Below the pieces are notes generated by a model. It ran no database searches. It was not told the origin of the DNA and worked only from the letters and a program-made list of their open reading frames with translations. A program made the translations under genes and the position numbers. DNA of 64,000 nucleotides from assembly GCF_005403045.1 (NCBI RefSeq), contig NZ_BJCL01000001.1, forward strand, positions 806,001 through 870,000, given 5' to 3'. Positions within the stretch are counted from its first letter, which is position 1. Every line of letters begins with the position of its first letter. This DNA comes from Pseudaquabacterium pictum. Its GTDB lineage: Bacteria > Pseudomonadota > Gammaproteobacteria > Burkholderiales > Burkholderiaceae_C. Below, in pieces: positions 7,893-17,250 of the stretch.

Positions 7893-9179
7893 CTACACGC
7901 CCAGCGTGTCGCGCAGGCTGTAGTACAAGGCGCCCAGCGCGGTGAAGGGCACCCGCAGCAGGCGCCCGCCCGGGAAGGGGTAATGCGGCAGCTTGGCGAA
8001 CACATCGAAGCGCTCGGCCTGGCCGGCGATGGCCTGGCCCAGCACCCGGCCGATCAGGTGGGTGAAGGTGACGCCATGGCCCGAGCAGCCATGCGAGTAG
8101 TAGATGTTGGGCGACAGCCGCCCAACGTCCGGCAGGCGCGACAGCGTCAGCTGGAAGTTGCCGGTCCAGGCGTGGTCGATCTTCACGTCGCGCAGCAGCG
8201 GGAAGGTCTTGAGCATCTTGGGCCGGATGATCGACTCGATGTGCGCCGGATCCCGGGCGCCGTAGATCACCCCGCCGCCGTAGAGCAGCCGGCCATCGCC
8301 GGACAGGCGGAAGTAGTCGAGCAGGAAATTCGCATCCTCGACGCAGAAGTCCGACGGGATCAGCTGGGGGGCCAGCGCGCCCAGCGGCTCGGTGGCGATG
8401 ACCTGGGTGCCGCAGGGCATGGAGCGCTGGGTCAGCTGGGGCTCCAGGTTGCCGATGTAGGCATTGCAGGCCACCACCACGAAGCGCGCATGCACGGCGC
8501 CCTGGGCGGTGTGCACCACCGCCGTGTCGCCCCGGTCGATGCGGGTGACGGCGCTCTGCTCATGCACCCGGCCGCCCAGGGATTCCAGCGCCGCCGCCTC
8601 ACCCTGGGCCAGGCGCAGCGGATGGAAGTGGCCGCCGGTGGGGTCGACCAGCAAGGCCTGGTAACGCGCGCTGCGCACGATGGCCTGCATCTGCGGGCCT
8701 TCCACCAGCTGCAGCCCCGGGTGGCCGTTGGCTTCCCACAGGGCTTTCTGGGCGCGCAGGTGGCCGATCTGGCGGCGGGTGTTGGCCGCGAACACGCCGC
8801 CGTCCTTCAGATGGCAGTCGATGCTGTAGCGGGCCACGCGCTCGCGCAGTGCAGCCGCGCCTTCGAAGGCCATGGCGGCCAGCGGGCGCGCCACGGCCGG
8901 GCCGAAGCGGGACTCGATCACGTCGATGTCGCGCGAGTAGCTGTGCACGATCTGGCCGCCGTTGCGCCCGGACGCGCCCCAGCCCACCCGCGCGGCTTCC
9001 AGCACCACCACGCTGTAGCCCTGCTCGGCCAGGTGCAGCGCGGTGTTCAGGCCGGTGTAGCCCGCGCCGACGATGCAGACATCGGCCGTGGTGCGGCCCT
9101 GCAGCGGCGGGCGTTCGGGCTGCGGCAGGCCGCTGGCGGCGTAGTAGCTGTTGGCATGGGGGATCGGCTGGGCGGTCAT
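7893..9179 (-). CDS. puuB: FAD-dependent gamma-glutamylputrescine oxidase (PuuB-like)
   Basis: This 428-residue DAO-family oxidoreductase has the FAD-binding VGAGYTGL motif near residue 36 and GWGASGRNGGQIVHSYS downstream. It oxidises gamma-glutamylputrescine-type amines to the aldehyde. The open frame continues upstream into gabD in another frame, so the ATG at 9179 (MTAQPIPHANSYY) is the chosen start, where PuuB proteins normally begin. It lies 17 bases after gabD and 29 bases before puuC in one operon. It is a second, divergent copy of the oxidase at 4965-6260. Confidence 0.84.
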   Translation of the reverse strand: MTAQPIPHANSYYAASGLPQPERPPLQGRTTADVCIVGAGYTGLNTALHLAEQGYSVVVLEAARVGWGASGRNGGQIVHSYSRDIDVIESRFGPAVARPLAAMAFEGAAALRERVARYSIDCHLKDGGVFAANTRRQIGHLRAQKALWEANGHPGLQLVEGPQMQAIVRSARYQALLVDPTGGHFHPLRLAQGEAAALESLGGRVHEQSAVTRIDRGDTAVVHTAQGAVHARFVVVACNAYIGNLEPQLTQRSMPCGTQVIATEPLGALAPQLIPSDFCVEDANFLLDYFRLSGDGRLLYGGGVIYGARDPAHIESIIRPKMLKTFPLLRDVKIDHAWTGNFQLTLSRLPDVGRLSPNIYYSHGCSGHGVTFTHLIGRVLGQAIAGQAERFDVFAKLPHYPFPGGRLLRVPFTALGALYYSLRDTLGV

Positions 9180-9196
9180 GGCGCGGGCTTTCAGGG

Positions 9197-10720
9197 TCAG
9201 GGGGTCCGCGCGGGCGGCGTGTGCGCCAGGCCGCCCAGGCAGAGGTACTTCAGTTCCACATAGTCGGCGATGCCGTGGCGTGAGCCTTCCCGGCCCAGGC
9301 CGGACTGCTTGACGCCGCCGAACGGCACCTCGGCGGTGCTGATCAGCCCGGTGTTGATGCCGACCATGCCGTACTCCAGCGCCTCGCCGACACGGAAGAT
9401 GCGGCCGATGTCGCGGGTGTACAGGTAGCTGGCCAATCCGGATTCGCTGGCGTTGGCCGCGGCGATCACCTCGGCCTCGGTGTCGAAGCGGAACACCGGG
9501 GCCACCGGGCCGAAGGTTTCCTCGCGGGCGCACAGCATGCCGGCCTGCGCGCCCGACAGCACCGTGGGCGCGTAGAAGCGCTCGCCCACACGCTGGCCGC
9601 CGCAGTGCAGCTGGGCGCCGCGGGCCAGGGCATCGGCCACATGCTGCTCCACCTTGGCCAGCGCCGCGGCGTCGATCAGCGGGCCCTGCTGGCTGCCCTC
9701 GACCAGGCCCGGGCCCAGCCGCAGTTCGGCAGCCCGCGTGGCCAGCCTGGCGACGAAGGCATCGTGGATGCCGGCCTGCACGTAGAAGCGGTTGACGCAG
9801 ACGCAGGTCTGCCCGGCATTGCGGAACTTGGCCGCCAGCGCGCCCTCCACCGCCGATTCCAGGTCGGCGTCGTCGAAGACGATGAACGGCGCGTTGCCGC
9901 CCAGCTCCAGGCTGAGCTGCTTGACGGTGGACGCGCATTGCCGCATCAGGATGCGGCCGACCTCGGTGCTGCCGGTGAACGACAGGTGGCGCACCACCGG
10001 GCTGTCGCACCAGATGCGGCCGACATCGATGGACGCATCGGCATCGGCCGTGACGACATTGAGCACGCCCGCCGGCAGGCCGGCGCGCAGGGCCAGCTCG
10101 GCCAGGGCCAGGGCCGACAGCGGCGTGGCCTCTGCCGGCTTCAGCACCACGGTGCAGCCAGCGGCCAGCGCCGGCGCCAGCTTGCGGGTGATCATCGCGA
10201 TGGGGAAGTTCCAGGGCGTGATCGCCGCGCACACGCCGATGGCCTGGGGGATCACCAGGTAGCGCTTGTCGCCATCGGTGGTGGGCACGGTCTCGCCGTA
10301 CAGTCGGCGCGCCTCCTCGGCATACCACTGGATGAAGCTGGCGCCATAGCCCACCTCGCCACGGGCCTCGGCCAGCGGCTTGCCCTGCTCGCTGGTGAGG
10401 ATCAGCGCCAGGTCGTCCTGGTGGGCGTTGACCAGGGCAAACCAGCGCTGCAGCACGGCCGCGCGCTCCTTGGCGGTGGTGGCACGCCACGCCGGCAGGG
10501 CCCGCCCGGCAGCCGCCACGGCGGCCGCGGCTTCGGCCGCACCGTGGTTGGCCACCTCGGCAAAGGGCTGGCCGGTGGCGGGATCGCAGACGGCAAAGCA
10601 ATCGCTGCTGGTCAGCCAGCGGCCGTCGATCAACGATCCGTTCTTCAGCAGCTGCGGGTCTGCCAGGCGGGCATGCAGCGGGTGCGGCGCCTCGGCCGAC
10701 TGGGCGGGGATGGTCTGCAT
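9197..10720 (-). CDS. gabD: Succinate-semialdehyde dehydrogenase
   Basis: This 507-residue NAD(P)-dependent dehydrogenase converts succinate semialdehyde to succinate. Visible features are PWNFP at 169-173, the general base E272 in LELGGNAPF and the catalytic C306 in NAGQTCVCVNR, a cysteine pair typical of GabD. It also has the C-terminal FGGVKQSGLGREGS. It follows gabT by 18 bases, so the operon encodes both steps from GABA to succinate. Length and motifs are complete. The N-terminal 25 residues are slightly longer than in E. coli GabD. Confidence 0.9.
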   Translation of the reverse strand: MQTIPAQSAEAPHPLHARLADPQLLKNGSLIDGRWLTSSDCFAVCDPATGQPFAEVANHGAAEAAAAVAAAGRALPAWRATTAKERAAVLQRWFALVNAHQDDLALILTSEQGKPLAEARGEVGYGASFIQWYAEEARRLYGETVPTTDGDKRYLVIPQAIGVCAAITPWNFPIAMITRKLAPALAAGCTVVLKPAEATPLSALALAELALRAGLPAGVLNVVTADADASIDVGRIWCDSPVVRHLSFTGSTEVGRILMRQCASTVKQLSLELGGNAPFIVFDDADLESAVEGALAAKFRNAGQTCVCVNRFYVQAGIHDAFVARLATRAAELRLGPGLVEGSQQGPLIDAAALAKVEQHVADALARGAQLHCGGQRVGERFYAPTVLSGAQAGMLCAREETFGPVAPVFRFDTEAEVIAAANASESGLASYLYTRDIGRIFRVGEALEYGMVGINTGLISTAEVPFGGVKQSGLGREGSRHGIADYVELKYLCLGGLAHTPPARTP

Positions 10721-10738
10721 GGGGGAGGTGCTCCGTCT

Positions 10739-12034
10739 TCAGCCGCGCGCCTCGCGCAGCGCATCCTGCAGGATGGCCAGCGCTTCGGTGAACAGGCTGT
10801 CGTCGATGGTCAGCGGGAACAGGAAGCGCAGCACGTTGCCATCGACGCCGCAGCTCAGCAGCACCAGGCCCCTGGCCAGCGCGGCGGCCTGCACCCGCTT
10901 GACCATGTCGGCCAACGGCGCGCCGGTGCGCGGATCACGCAGTTCCGCGGCCACCATCGCGCCCGGTCCGCGCACGTCGCTGATCTCGGGCACGGCCTGG
11001 CGCAGGCCGTCGAGCACCGCCTTCAGCTGCTGGCCCAGGCGCTCGCCGCGCGCTGGCAGGCCTTCGTCGCGCATGATGTCGATCACAGCATGCGCCGCGG
11101 CGATGGCCACCGGGTTGCCCGCATAGGTGCCGCCGAGGCCGCCGGGGCTGGCCGCATCCATGATCTCGGCGCGGCCGGTCACGGCCGACAGCGGCAGCCC
11201 GGCACCCAGGCTCTTGGCGATGGTCATCAGGTCGGGCACCACGCCGGTCTGCTCGAAGTAGCGCTCCATCGCGAACAGCGTGCCGCTGCGGCCGAAGCCG
11301 GTCTGGATCTCGTCGGCAATCAGCACGATGCCGTGTTCGTCGCACAGCTCGCGCAGCCAGCGCACGGCGGCCGGCTGAATCGGGTTGAAGCCACCCTCGC
11401 CCTGCACCGGCTCGAAGATGATCGCGGCCACGCGGGCCGGCTCGATCTCGGTGCGGAAGATGTGCTGCACCGCCTTCTTCACCTCGTCCAGCGACGCGCA
11501 GTGGCAGGGGAACGGCGCGTGGTACACCTCGGGCGCAAAGGGCCCGAAGCCCGCCTTGTACGGCTGCACCTTGCCGGTGAGCGACACCGCGAACAGGCTG
11601 CGGCCGTGGAAGGCGCCGCCGAAGGCGATGACGCCGCTGCGCCTGGTGTGGGCGCGGGCGATCTTGATGGTGTTCTCCACCGCCTCGGCGCCGGTGGAGA
11701 AGAAGGCGGTCTTCTTGGCATGGCTGCCGGGCGTCAGCGCATTGAGCTTCTCGGCCAGCGCCACATAGCCTTCATACGGCGCCACCTGCCAGCAGGTGTG
11801 GCTGAACTTCGCCATCTGTGCCTGCACAGCGGCCACCACCTTGGGGTGGCCATGGCCCACGTTCATCACGGCGATGCCGCCGGCGAAGTCGATGTAGCGG
11901 CGCCCCTCCACGTCGAACAGCAGCGCGCCTTCTGCGCGCTCGACGAAGAAGTTCCCCATCACGGCCACGCCGCGCGGCGTGGCGGCGGCCTTGCGGGCCA
12001 CCAGGTCTGCGTTGGTGTGCATGGTGTTCGGCAT
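10739..12034 (-). CDS. gabT: 4-aminobutyrate aminotransferase
   Basis: This 431-residue class III PLP aminotransferase transfers the amino group of GABA to 2-oxoglutarate, giving succinate semialdehyde. It shows GAEAVENTIKIAR near the PLP phosphate site, IADEIQTGFGRSG around the PLP-stacking region, and the PLP lysine in TIAKSLGAGLPLS. The start MPNTMHTNADL places it 13 bases after the upstream ligase. It is immediately followed by gabD. The enzyme may also accept 5-aminovalerate or other omega-amino acids, as GabT proteins often do. Confidence 0.9.
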   Translation of the reverse strand: MPNTMHTNADLVARKAAATPRGVAVMGNFFVERAEGALLFDVEGRRYIDFAGGIAVMNVGHGHPKVVAAVQAQMAKFSHTCWQVAPYEGYVALAEKLNALTPGSHAKKTAFFSTGAEAVENTIKIARAHTRRSGVIAFGGAFHGRSLFAVSLTGKVQPYKAGFGPFAPEVYHAPFPCHCASLDEVKKAVQHIFRTEIEPARVAAIIFEPVQGEGGFNPIQPAAVRWLRELCDEHGIVLIADEIQTGFGRSGTLFAMERYFEQTGVVPDLMTIAKSLGAGLPLSAVTGRAEIMDAASPGGLGGTYAGNPVAIAAAHAVIDIMRDEGLPARGERLGQQLKAVLDGLRQAVPEISDVRGPGAMVAAELRDPRTGAPLADMVKRVQAAALARGLVLLSCGVDGNVLRFLFPLTIDDSLFTEALAILQDALREARG

Positions 12035-12047
12035 CTCGGTGGGGAGA

Positions 12048-13418
12048 TCAGACGTGCAGCAGCAGGTGCTCGCGCTCCCAGGGCGAGATCACCTTCATGA
12101 ATTCGGCGTACTCGACTTCCTTGATCTCGGAGTACACGGTGACGAAGTCGCTGCCCAACGCCTGGCGCAGTTCATCGCTGCGGCGCAGCAGGTCCAGCGC
12201 CTCGCCCAGGCTGCGCGGCAGCTGGTAGTCGCCCAGGTAGGCGTCGCCCTTGCATTCGGGTGACGGCTCGATGCGGTTCTTGATGCCCAGCCAGCCGCAG
12301 GCCAGCGTGGCCGCGATGGCGACATAGGGGTTGGCATCGGAGCCGATGACGCGGTTCTCGACCCGGCGCGACGCCGCCTCGGCCACCGGGCTGCGGATGC
12401 CCACGGTGCGGTTGTCGGTGCCCCACTGGATGTTGATCGGCGCAGCGGTGGACCGCACCAGCCGGCGGTAGCTGTTGACGTAGGGCGCGAACAGCGACAT
12501 GGCCGCCGGGATGTATTTCTGAAGCCCGCCGATGTACCAGTAGAACTCCTTCGATGGCGTGCCGTCGGGATTGCTGAAGATGTTCTGGCCGGTGGCGGTG
12601 TTGACCATGCTCTGGTGCACATGCATGGCGCTGCCCGGCTCGCCGGCGATGGGCTTGGCCATGAAGGTGGCGTACATGTCGTGGCGCATCGCGGCCTCGC
12701 GCAGCGTGCGCTTGAAGAAGAACACCTCGTCGGCCAGGCCCAGCGGATGGGCATGGAAGAAGTTGATCTCCATCTGGCCTGCGCCGATCTCGTGGATCAG
12801 CGTGTCGACGTTCAGGTCCATCTTCTCGCAGTAGGCGTAGACGTCCTCGAACAGCGGGTCGAACTCGTTGACCGCGTCGATGCTGTAGGCCTGGCGGCTG
12901 GTCTCGCTGCGGCCGCTGCGGCCCACCGGTGGCTTCAGCGGAATGTCCGGGTCGGTGTTGCGGGCCACCAGGTAGAACTCCAGCTCCGGCGCCACCACCG
13001 GCGACCAGCCCTCGGCCGCATACAGATCGCACACCCGGCGCAGCACGCTGCGCGGCGCAAACGGCACCAGCCGGCCCTCGCGGTCGTAGCAGTCGTGGAT
13101 GACCTGGGCCGTCGGGTCGGTGGCCCAGGGCACGATGCGCACGGTGCTGGGGTCGGGCCGCAGGTGCATGTCGCGGTCGGTGGGTGGGATCACCTCGTAG
13201 TACGGACCCTCTTCCGGGAACTCGCCGGTCACGCCCATGGCCACCACCACCTCGGGCAGGCGCATGCCGCGGTCTTCGGTGAACTTCTCGCGCGGCAGGA
13301 TCTTGCCGCGGGCCACGCCGGTGAGGTCGGGCACCAGGCATTCGATCTCGGTGACGCCGCGCTGGTTCAGCCAGTCCTCGAGTTCGTTGAAGGCGGTGAG
13401 TTGCTTCTGGTCAACCAT
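12048..13418 (-). CDS. puuA: Gamma-glutamylputrescine synthetase (PuuA-like)
   Basis: This 456-residue protein of the glutamine synthetase family shows VPDLTGVARGKILPREKF near the N terminus, a PELEFYLVARN strand, GAGQMEINFFH, AGEPGSAMHVHQS and the C-terminal NRVIGSDANPYVAIAATL. These match PuuA, which joins glutamate to putrescine. The frame is open further upstream, but the ATG at 13418 matches the family start. It stands between the permease and gabT in the minus-strand operon and should feed the PuuB-type oxidase encoded two genes downstream. It differs clearly from the ligase at 3562-4938, so the region carries two such enzymes. Confidence 0.87.
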   Translation of the reverse strand: MVDQKQLTAFNELEDWLNQRGVTEIECLVPDLTGVARGKILPREKFTEDRGMRLPEVVVAMGVTGEFPEEGPYYEVIPPTDRDMHLRPDPSTVRIVPWATDPTAQVIHDCYDREGRLVPFAPRSVLRRVCDLYAAEGWSPVVAPELEFYLVARNTDPDIPLKPPVGRSGRSETSRQAYSIDAVNEFDPLFEDVYAYCEKMDLNVDTLIHEIGAGQMEINFFHAHPLGLADEVFFFKRTLREAAMRHDMYATFMAKPIAGEPGSAMHVHQSMVNTATGQNIFSNPDGTPSKEFYWYIGGLQKYIPAAMSLFAPYVNSYRRLVRSTAAPINIQWGTDNRTVGIRSPVAEAASRRVENRVIGSDANPYVAIAATLACGWLGIKNRIEPSPECKGDAYLGDYQLPRSLGEALDLLRRSDELRQALGSDFVTVYSEIKEVEYAEFMKVISPWEREHLLLHV

Positions 13419-13556
13419 GGATGTTGCTCGCTTGTCGGCCGTGGGGCCGGTGGATGGGGGCGGGGATGTGCGCTGCCATGCGGCCGGACCGGTCGGTCTG
13501 GCCACAGGCCGCAGCAGCGCGGGCGGTGGGTGTGGCGGCTGGGTGCTGAAACGCTG

Positions 13557-14915
13557 TCAGCGCCGGGGCCGGGGCCGCTGGCGCAGCCAGAGGCCGTAGA
13601 CCAGGCCCGCCAAAAACCAGGCCGCACCCAGCCACAGGGCCTCGCGGTGCATGCCGATGAACAGGCCCACCACCAGCACCAGCCCGATGCCTGGCGCAAT
13701 GACATGGGCAAACCAGCGCCGTGGCCCACCACGGCGCGCAAAGTGCGCCAGCACCGACAGGTGCAGGAAGCTGAAGCCGGCCAATGCGCCGAAGCTCACC
13801 AGCGAGGCCAGCAGGTCGACCCGGTCGCGCAGCAGCAGGGCCACCACCAGCGACACCCCGCTCGACACCAGCAATGCGGTCCGCGGCACGCCGGTGCCGG
13901 CGTGGATGCGGCCCAGCGGCGCCGGCAGCTGGCCGTTGCGCGCCATCGCGAACAGCACCCGCGACACCCCCGCCAGCATCGGCAAGGCATTGGTGAAGCC
14001 CACCACCATGGCCAGCAGCCAGCCGAACAGCAGCGGCGCCCAGGGCCCCACCGTCTGGCCCAGCAGCTCGAAGATGGCGGCCGCCGGATCCTGCACCTGG
14101 ATGGCCGGCATCAGGTTGCCGATGACCCAGGCGGTGAGCACATACAGGCCGCTGGCCAGGGCCAGCACCCACATCGTGGCCCGGCCGACCAGGCGCTTGT
14201 CCTCGCTGCGCACTTCTTCGGACAGCGTGCTGACGGCATCGAAGCCGAGGAAGGTCATCACCGCCAGCGCCGCACCGCCCAGCACCAGGTGCAGATCAGG
14301 CCACCCCGTGGTGCCGACGAAGGGCTGGGCACTGAGGTGGCCGGTGCCCAGGCCGCGGTCGAGCGCCACCACCGCCAGCGCCAGCACGCCGAAGACCATC
14401 ACGATCTGCGCGATCACCGAGGCCACGCTGACCTTGGCGGCCACCTGCGTGCCCACCCAGTTCAAGCCCAGGGTGACCACCAGCACCAGCACGATCCAGG
14501 TGGCCCGGTCCACCGAGGGCACCAAGGTGCTCATGCCCACCGACATCAGCGCAAACACCAGGGCCGGCGTCAGCACGTAATCCAGCAGGATCATCCAGCC
14601 CGCCATGAAACCGGCCAGATCACCCAGGCCGGTGCGGGTGTAGCTGTAGACCGAACCGCAGCTGCCGTCCACCTCGCTCATGGTGGCGTAGCTGCGCGCG
14701 GTGAAGTACATGCACAGCGCGGCGGCCAGGTAGGACGCGGCCATCAGGCCGCCGGAAGCCTCCCAGATGAAGCCCAGCGTGGTGAGCGGCGCCACCACGG
14801 CCATGTACACCAGGCCGAAGGCGACCAGGTCGAACAAGCCCAGGGAGCGCTTCAGGGTGGCCGGCTTGGCCTGCGGGCCGCCGGTGGGTGCGCCGGCCTC
14901 GAAGGTCGAGCTCAT
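13557..14915 (-). CDS. APC-family amino acid/polyamine permease
   Basis: This 452-residue integral membrane protein shows the APC fold, with about twelve hydrophobic segments. The first contains LFDLVAFGLVYMAVVAPLT and a later conserved stretch reads FLGFDAVSTLSEEV. In this operon it is the likely importer of putrescine or a related amine, the role of PuuP. Its ATG overlaps the amidase stop codon by four bases (14912-14915), indicating translational coupling. It is followed after 138 bases by puuA. The exact substrate is inferred only from context. Confidence 0.85.
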   Translation of the reverse strand: MSSTFEAGAPTGGPQAKPATLKRSLGLFDLVAFGLVYMAVVAPLTTLGFIWEASGGLMAASYLAAALCMYFTARSYATMSEVDGSCGSVYSYTRTGLGDLAGFMAGWMILLDYVLTPALVFALMSVGMSTLVPSVDRATWIVLVLVVTLGLNWVGTQVAAKVSVASVIAQIVMVFGVLALAVVALDRGLGTGHLSAQPFVGTTGWPDLHLVLGGAALAVMTFLGFDAVSTLSEEVRSEDKRLVGRATMWVLALASGLYVLTAWVIGNLMPAIQVQDPAAAIFELLGQTVGPWAPLLFGWLLAMVVGFTNALPMLAGVSRVLFAMARNGQLPAPLGRIHAGTGVPRTALLVSSGVSLVVALLLRDRVDLLASLVSFGALAGFSFLHLSVLAHFARRGGPRRWFAHVIAPGIGLVLVVGLFIGMHREALWLGAAWFLAGLVYGLWLRQRPRPRR

Positions 14916-16354
14916 GTGGCCGCCTCGTCATGCAGCCGCTCGACGCTGGCCGCGGCCGCACCGATCGGAGGCCGCCAGGCCGGCCAGCCGATGGCGGCCT
15001 CCAGCGCCGCACCCACCTGCAGCACCCGCGCGTCCTCGTAGGTGCGGCCGACGATCTGCAGGCCGGTGGGCACACCGTGGCTGGCGTGCCCGGACGGCAC
15101 GGCCAGCACCGGATGGCGGCTGAGCATGTTGAAGGGGTAGGTCATGCCGCGCTGCATCAGATCGTCGTGGGGGGTGTCGCTGCCTTCGGCAAGCCAGCGG
15201 TTGTCGGCGAGGGTGGGGCACAGCATCACATCGTGCACAGCCAGCACATCCTGCAGCGCGGCGTGCATCTGTGCCATCACATCGAACGACGCCAGATAGT
15301 CGTCCAGCGTGATCTGTGCCGACATGCGCGCCATCGCGGCCACATAGTCGTTCACCTGGTCTTCCCGCCCCGCGATCATGCGGGCGAGCGAATGGCCCAA
15401 CGTGTAGACCAGACCGTTGGTGAAGGCCTCGCGCACCTGGGCGGTCCAGCGCAGGTCGACCTCCTCGACGATGGCGCCCTGGTCACGCAGGTGCTGGGCG
15501 GCCGCACGGGTGTTGCGCACCACCTCGGCGCTGACGTCGAAGTAGCCCAGGTTCATCGACACGGCCACGCGCAGGCCGCGCACCGGCGCCGGCTGCAGCG
15601 GCACCTGGAGACGCGGCTTGATCGTCGCCGGGTCGGCGCGGTGCGGGCCATTGATGACGTTGAACATCAGCGCGCAATCGCCCACGGTGCGTGCCAACAG
15701 GCCGTTGTGGTTGTGGGTGTTCATCGCGAAGAACATCATGGCCTCGGGCACCCGGCCATAGCTGGGCTTGAGGCCGACGACACCACAGTAGGCCGCGGGC
15801 ACCCGGATCGAGCCGCCGATGTCGGAGCCCGTGGCCAGGGTGGTGATGCCCGCGGCCAGCGCCGCCCCACTGCCGCCGGACGAGCCGCCGCAGGTGTAGG
15901 TGGGATTCCAGGGGTTGCGGGTGACGCCGTAGCGCAGGCTGCGGGTGAACATGGCGACGAAGAACTCCGGCACGTTGGTGCGGCCATGGACCACGGCGCC
16001 CGCGTCCAGCAGGCGCTGCGTGATCGGCGCGTTCTCGGTGTCGGCGGTCTCGCCCAGCAGCCAGGATCCCTGGTCGGTGTGCTCACCGACCAGCGTGTGC
16101 TCGTTCTTCAGCACCGTGGGCAGGCCTTCCAGTGCACCGGCGCAGTCGGGGTGGCGCAGGTAGGTCTGCTCGGCTGCCCGCGCGGCGGCCAGTGCAGCGT
16201 CGGTGCGCCGGGCCGCCAGCGCATTCACCGTGGGCTCCAGGGCGTCGGCGCGGCGCAATTGCGCCTGCAGCAACTCCAGCGGCGACAGGGCGCCGCTGCG
16301 GAACTGGTGCAGCGCGTCGGTGGCCGGCAGGTAACAGAGATCGAGTTCGGACAT
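14912..16354 (-). CDS. Amidase-signature family amidohydrolase, first gene of polyamine operon
   Basis: This 480-residue protein carries the amidase signature: catalytic K83, the glycine/serine loop GGSSGGSGAA with cis-serine S158, and nucleophile S182 in SDIGGSIRVPA. The family hydrolyses amide bonds. The open frame is longer, but the ATG at 16354 is the family-consistent start and leaves a 121-base divergent promoter region shared with the TetR gene. No PuuD-type gamma-glutamyl-GABA hydrolase is visible in the cluster, so this enzyme could fill that step; this is inference. The stop overlaps the permease start by four bases. Confidence 0.82.
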   Translation of the reverse strand: MSELDLCYLPATDALHQFRSGALSPLELLQAQLRRADALEPTVNALAARRTDAALAAARAAEQTYLRHPDCAGALEGLPTVLKNEHTLVGEHTDQGSWLLGETADTENAPITQRLLDAGAVVHGRTNVPEFFVAMFTRSLRYGVTRNPWNPTYTCGGSSGGSGAALAAGITTLATGSDIGGSIRVPAAYCGVVGLKPSYGRVPEAMMFFAMNTHNHNGLLARTVGDCALMFNVINGPHRADPATIKPRLQVPLQPAPVRGLRVAVSMNLGYFDVSAEVVRNTRAAAQHLRDQGAIVEEVDLRWTAQVREAFTNGLVYTLGHSLARMIAGREDQVNDYVAAMARMSAQITLDDYLASFDVMAQMHAALQDVLAVHDVMLCPTLADNRWLAEGSDTPHDDLMQRGMTYPFNMLSRHPVLAVPSGHASHGVPTGLQIVGRTYEDARVLQVGAALEAAIGWPAWRPPIGAAAASVERLHDEAAT

Positions 16355-16400
16355 GGATGGCGTCAGGTTGTCGGTGCCGCAAGGGCTGCGTGGCCGCATC

Positions 16401-16421
16401 GTAAACCGAACAAAGATTCGG
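16401..16421. promoter_or_regulatory. Candidate TetR operator 1 (CCGAA-N6-TTCGG)
   Basis: GTAAACCGAAC followed by AAAGATTCGG contains the inverted repeat CCGAA (16406-16410) and TTCGG (16417-16421). It lies in the divergent gap between the amidase operon and the TetR gene. A second copy at 17251-17271 matches it at 15 of 21 positions. Dyads of this size in such a gap are typical TetR operators. Confidence 0.6.
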
Positions 16422-16475
16422 ATACAAGGGGATCCGCGCAGATTTCTGATCAGGGTTTGCTCTACAGTGCGCGCC

Positions 16476-17132
16476 ATGACCGAAGCCATCCCCGACGCCA
16501 AGGACGCTGCACGCCGGCGCCTGGCACTGCGCCGCCTGCCCACGCAGGTGCGTGCGCAGCAGACTGTTGAACTGGTGCTGCGCGCCGCGGCCGCAGAGAT
16601 CGAGACCGAGGGCCTGGACAAGCTCACGACCAAGCGCATCGCGGCGGCGGCGGGCATCTCGGTCGGGGCGCTGTATGAATACTTCCCGAGCAAGGAAGCC
16701 ATCGTCCACGCCTTGGTGGAACAGTGGTTCCAGCGTGTGCACGCGGCGGTGGATTCGGTGCATCCGCGCCATGGCGGGCAGCGCGACATCATCACCTACC
16801 TCAACGAGCAGCTCACGACAGTGGCCGCGCTGTACGAGGGAGAACCGGGCCTGGGCGCGCTGATCCAGATGCTGCAGGCGATCCCGGCGCTGGACAACCT
16901 GACCCGGCTGCACGATGACCTGGTCACCGAGAGCGTGGCCTCCGCGCTGCAGCACTATGCACCGCTTGCCAGCGCCGCTTCGGTGGATGCTGCAGCACGG
17001 TGCATCGGCGTCATCTGCCACAACATGCTGTGCGCCGCCGTGGTGCACCGCGTGGCGCCGGCCGAGCTGCTGCTGGGCCACCTGCGCACCTGCCTGGTGG
17101 CCATCGCCTCGCAGCTGATCCTCGGCCGCTGA
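16476..17132 (+). CDS. TetR-family transcription regulator
   Basis: This 218-residue protein has an N-terminal TetR helix-turn-helix (LTTKRIAAAAGISVGALYEYF) starting near residue 50, preceded by a basic tail rich in arginine. The C-terminal half is all-helical, as in TetR ligand-binding domains. The ATG at 16476 is chosen because upstream starts would overlap the divergent promoter. It stands between the polyamine operon and the DUF1329-to-P450 array, and matching dyads occur in front of both. It is therefore a candidate regulator of both, with an unknown, possibly hydrophobic or acyl-CoA ligand. Confidence 0.85.
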   Translation: MTEAIPDAKDAARRRLALRRLPTQVRAQQTVELVLRAAAAEIETEGLDKLTTKRIAAAAGISVGALYEYFPSKEAIVHALVEQWFQRVHAAVDSVHPRHGGQRDIITYLNEQLTTVAALYEGEPGLGALIQMLQAIPALDNLTRLHDDLVTESVASALQHYAPLASAASVDAAARCIGVICHNMLCAAVVHRVAPAELLLGHLRTCLVAIASQLILGR

Positions 17133-17250
17133 CCTTTCCTTTCTCCTGCGTGGCGGTGCCCTGGAAGATGGGCACCCGGCAGCGCCCTGGACACCACGCA
17201 GGTGGGTGTCGCTCGAATCCAGGCAGGGTTTTTGCTGATGGGCTGGTCTC

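Noticed and set aside
9605-12100. Long plus-strand open frame of 831 codons opposite gabD and gabT
   Set aside because: It is an antisense shadow in GC-rich DNA. It is rich in His, Gln, Arg and Gly, has no recognisable domain, and lies opposite two well-matched enzymes.
12615-15041. Plus-strand frame of 808 codons opposite puuA and the permease
   Set aside because: Composition dominated by His/Gln/Arg repeats, no domain, and fully antisense to conserved genes.
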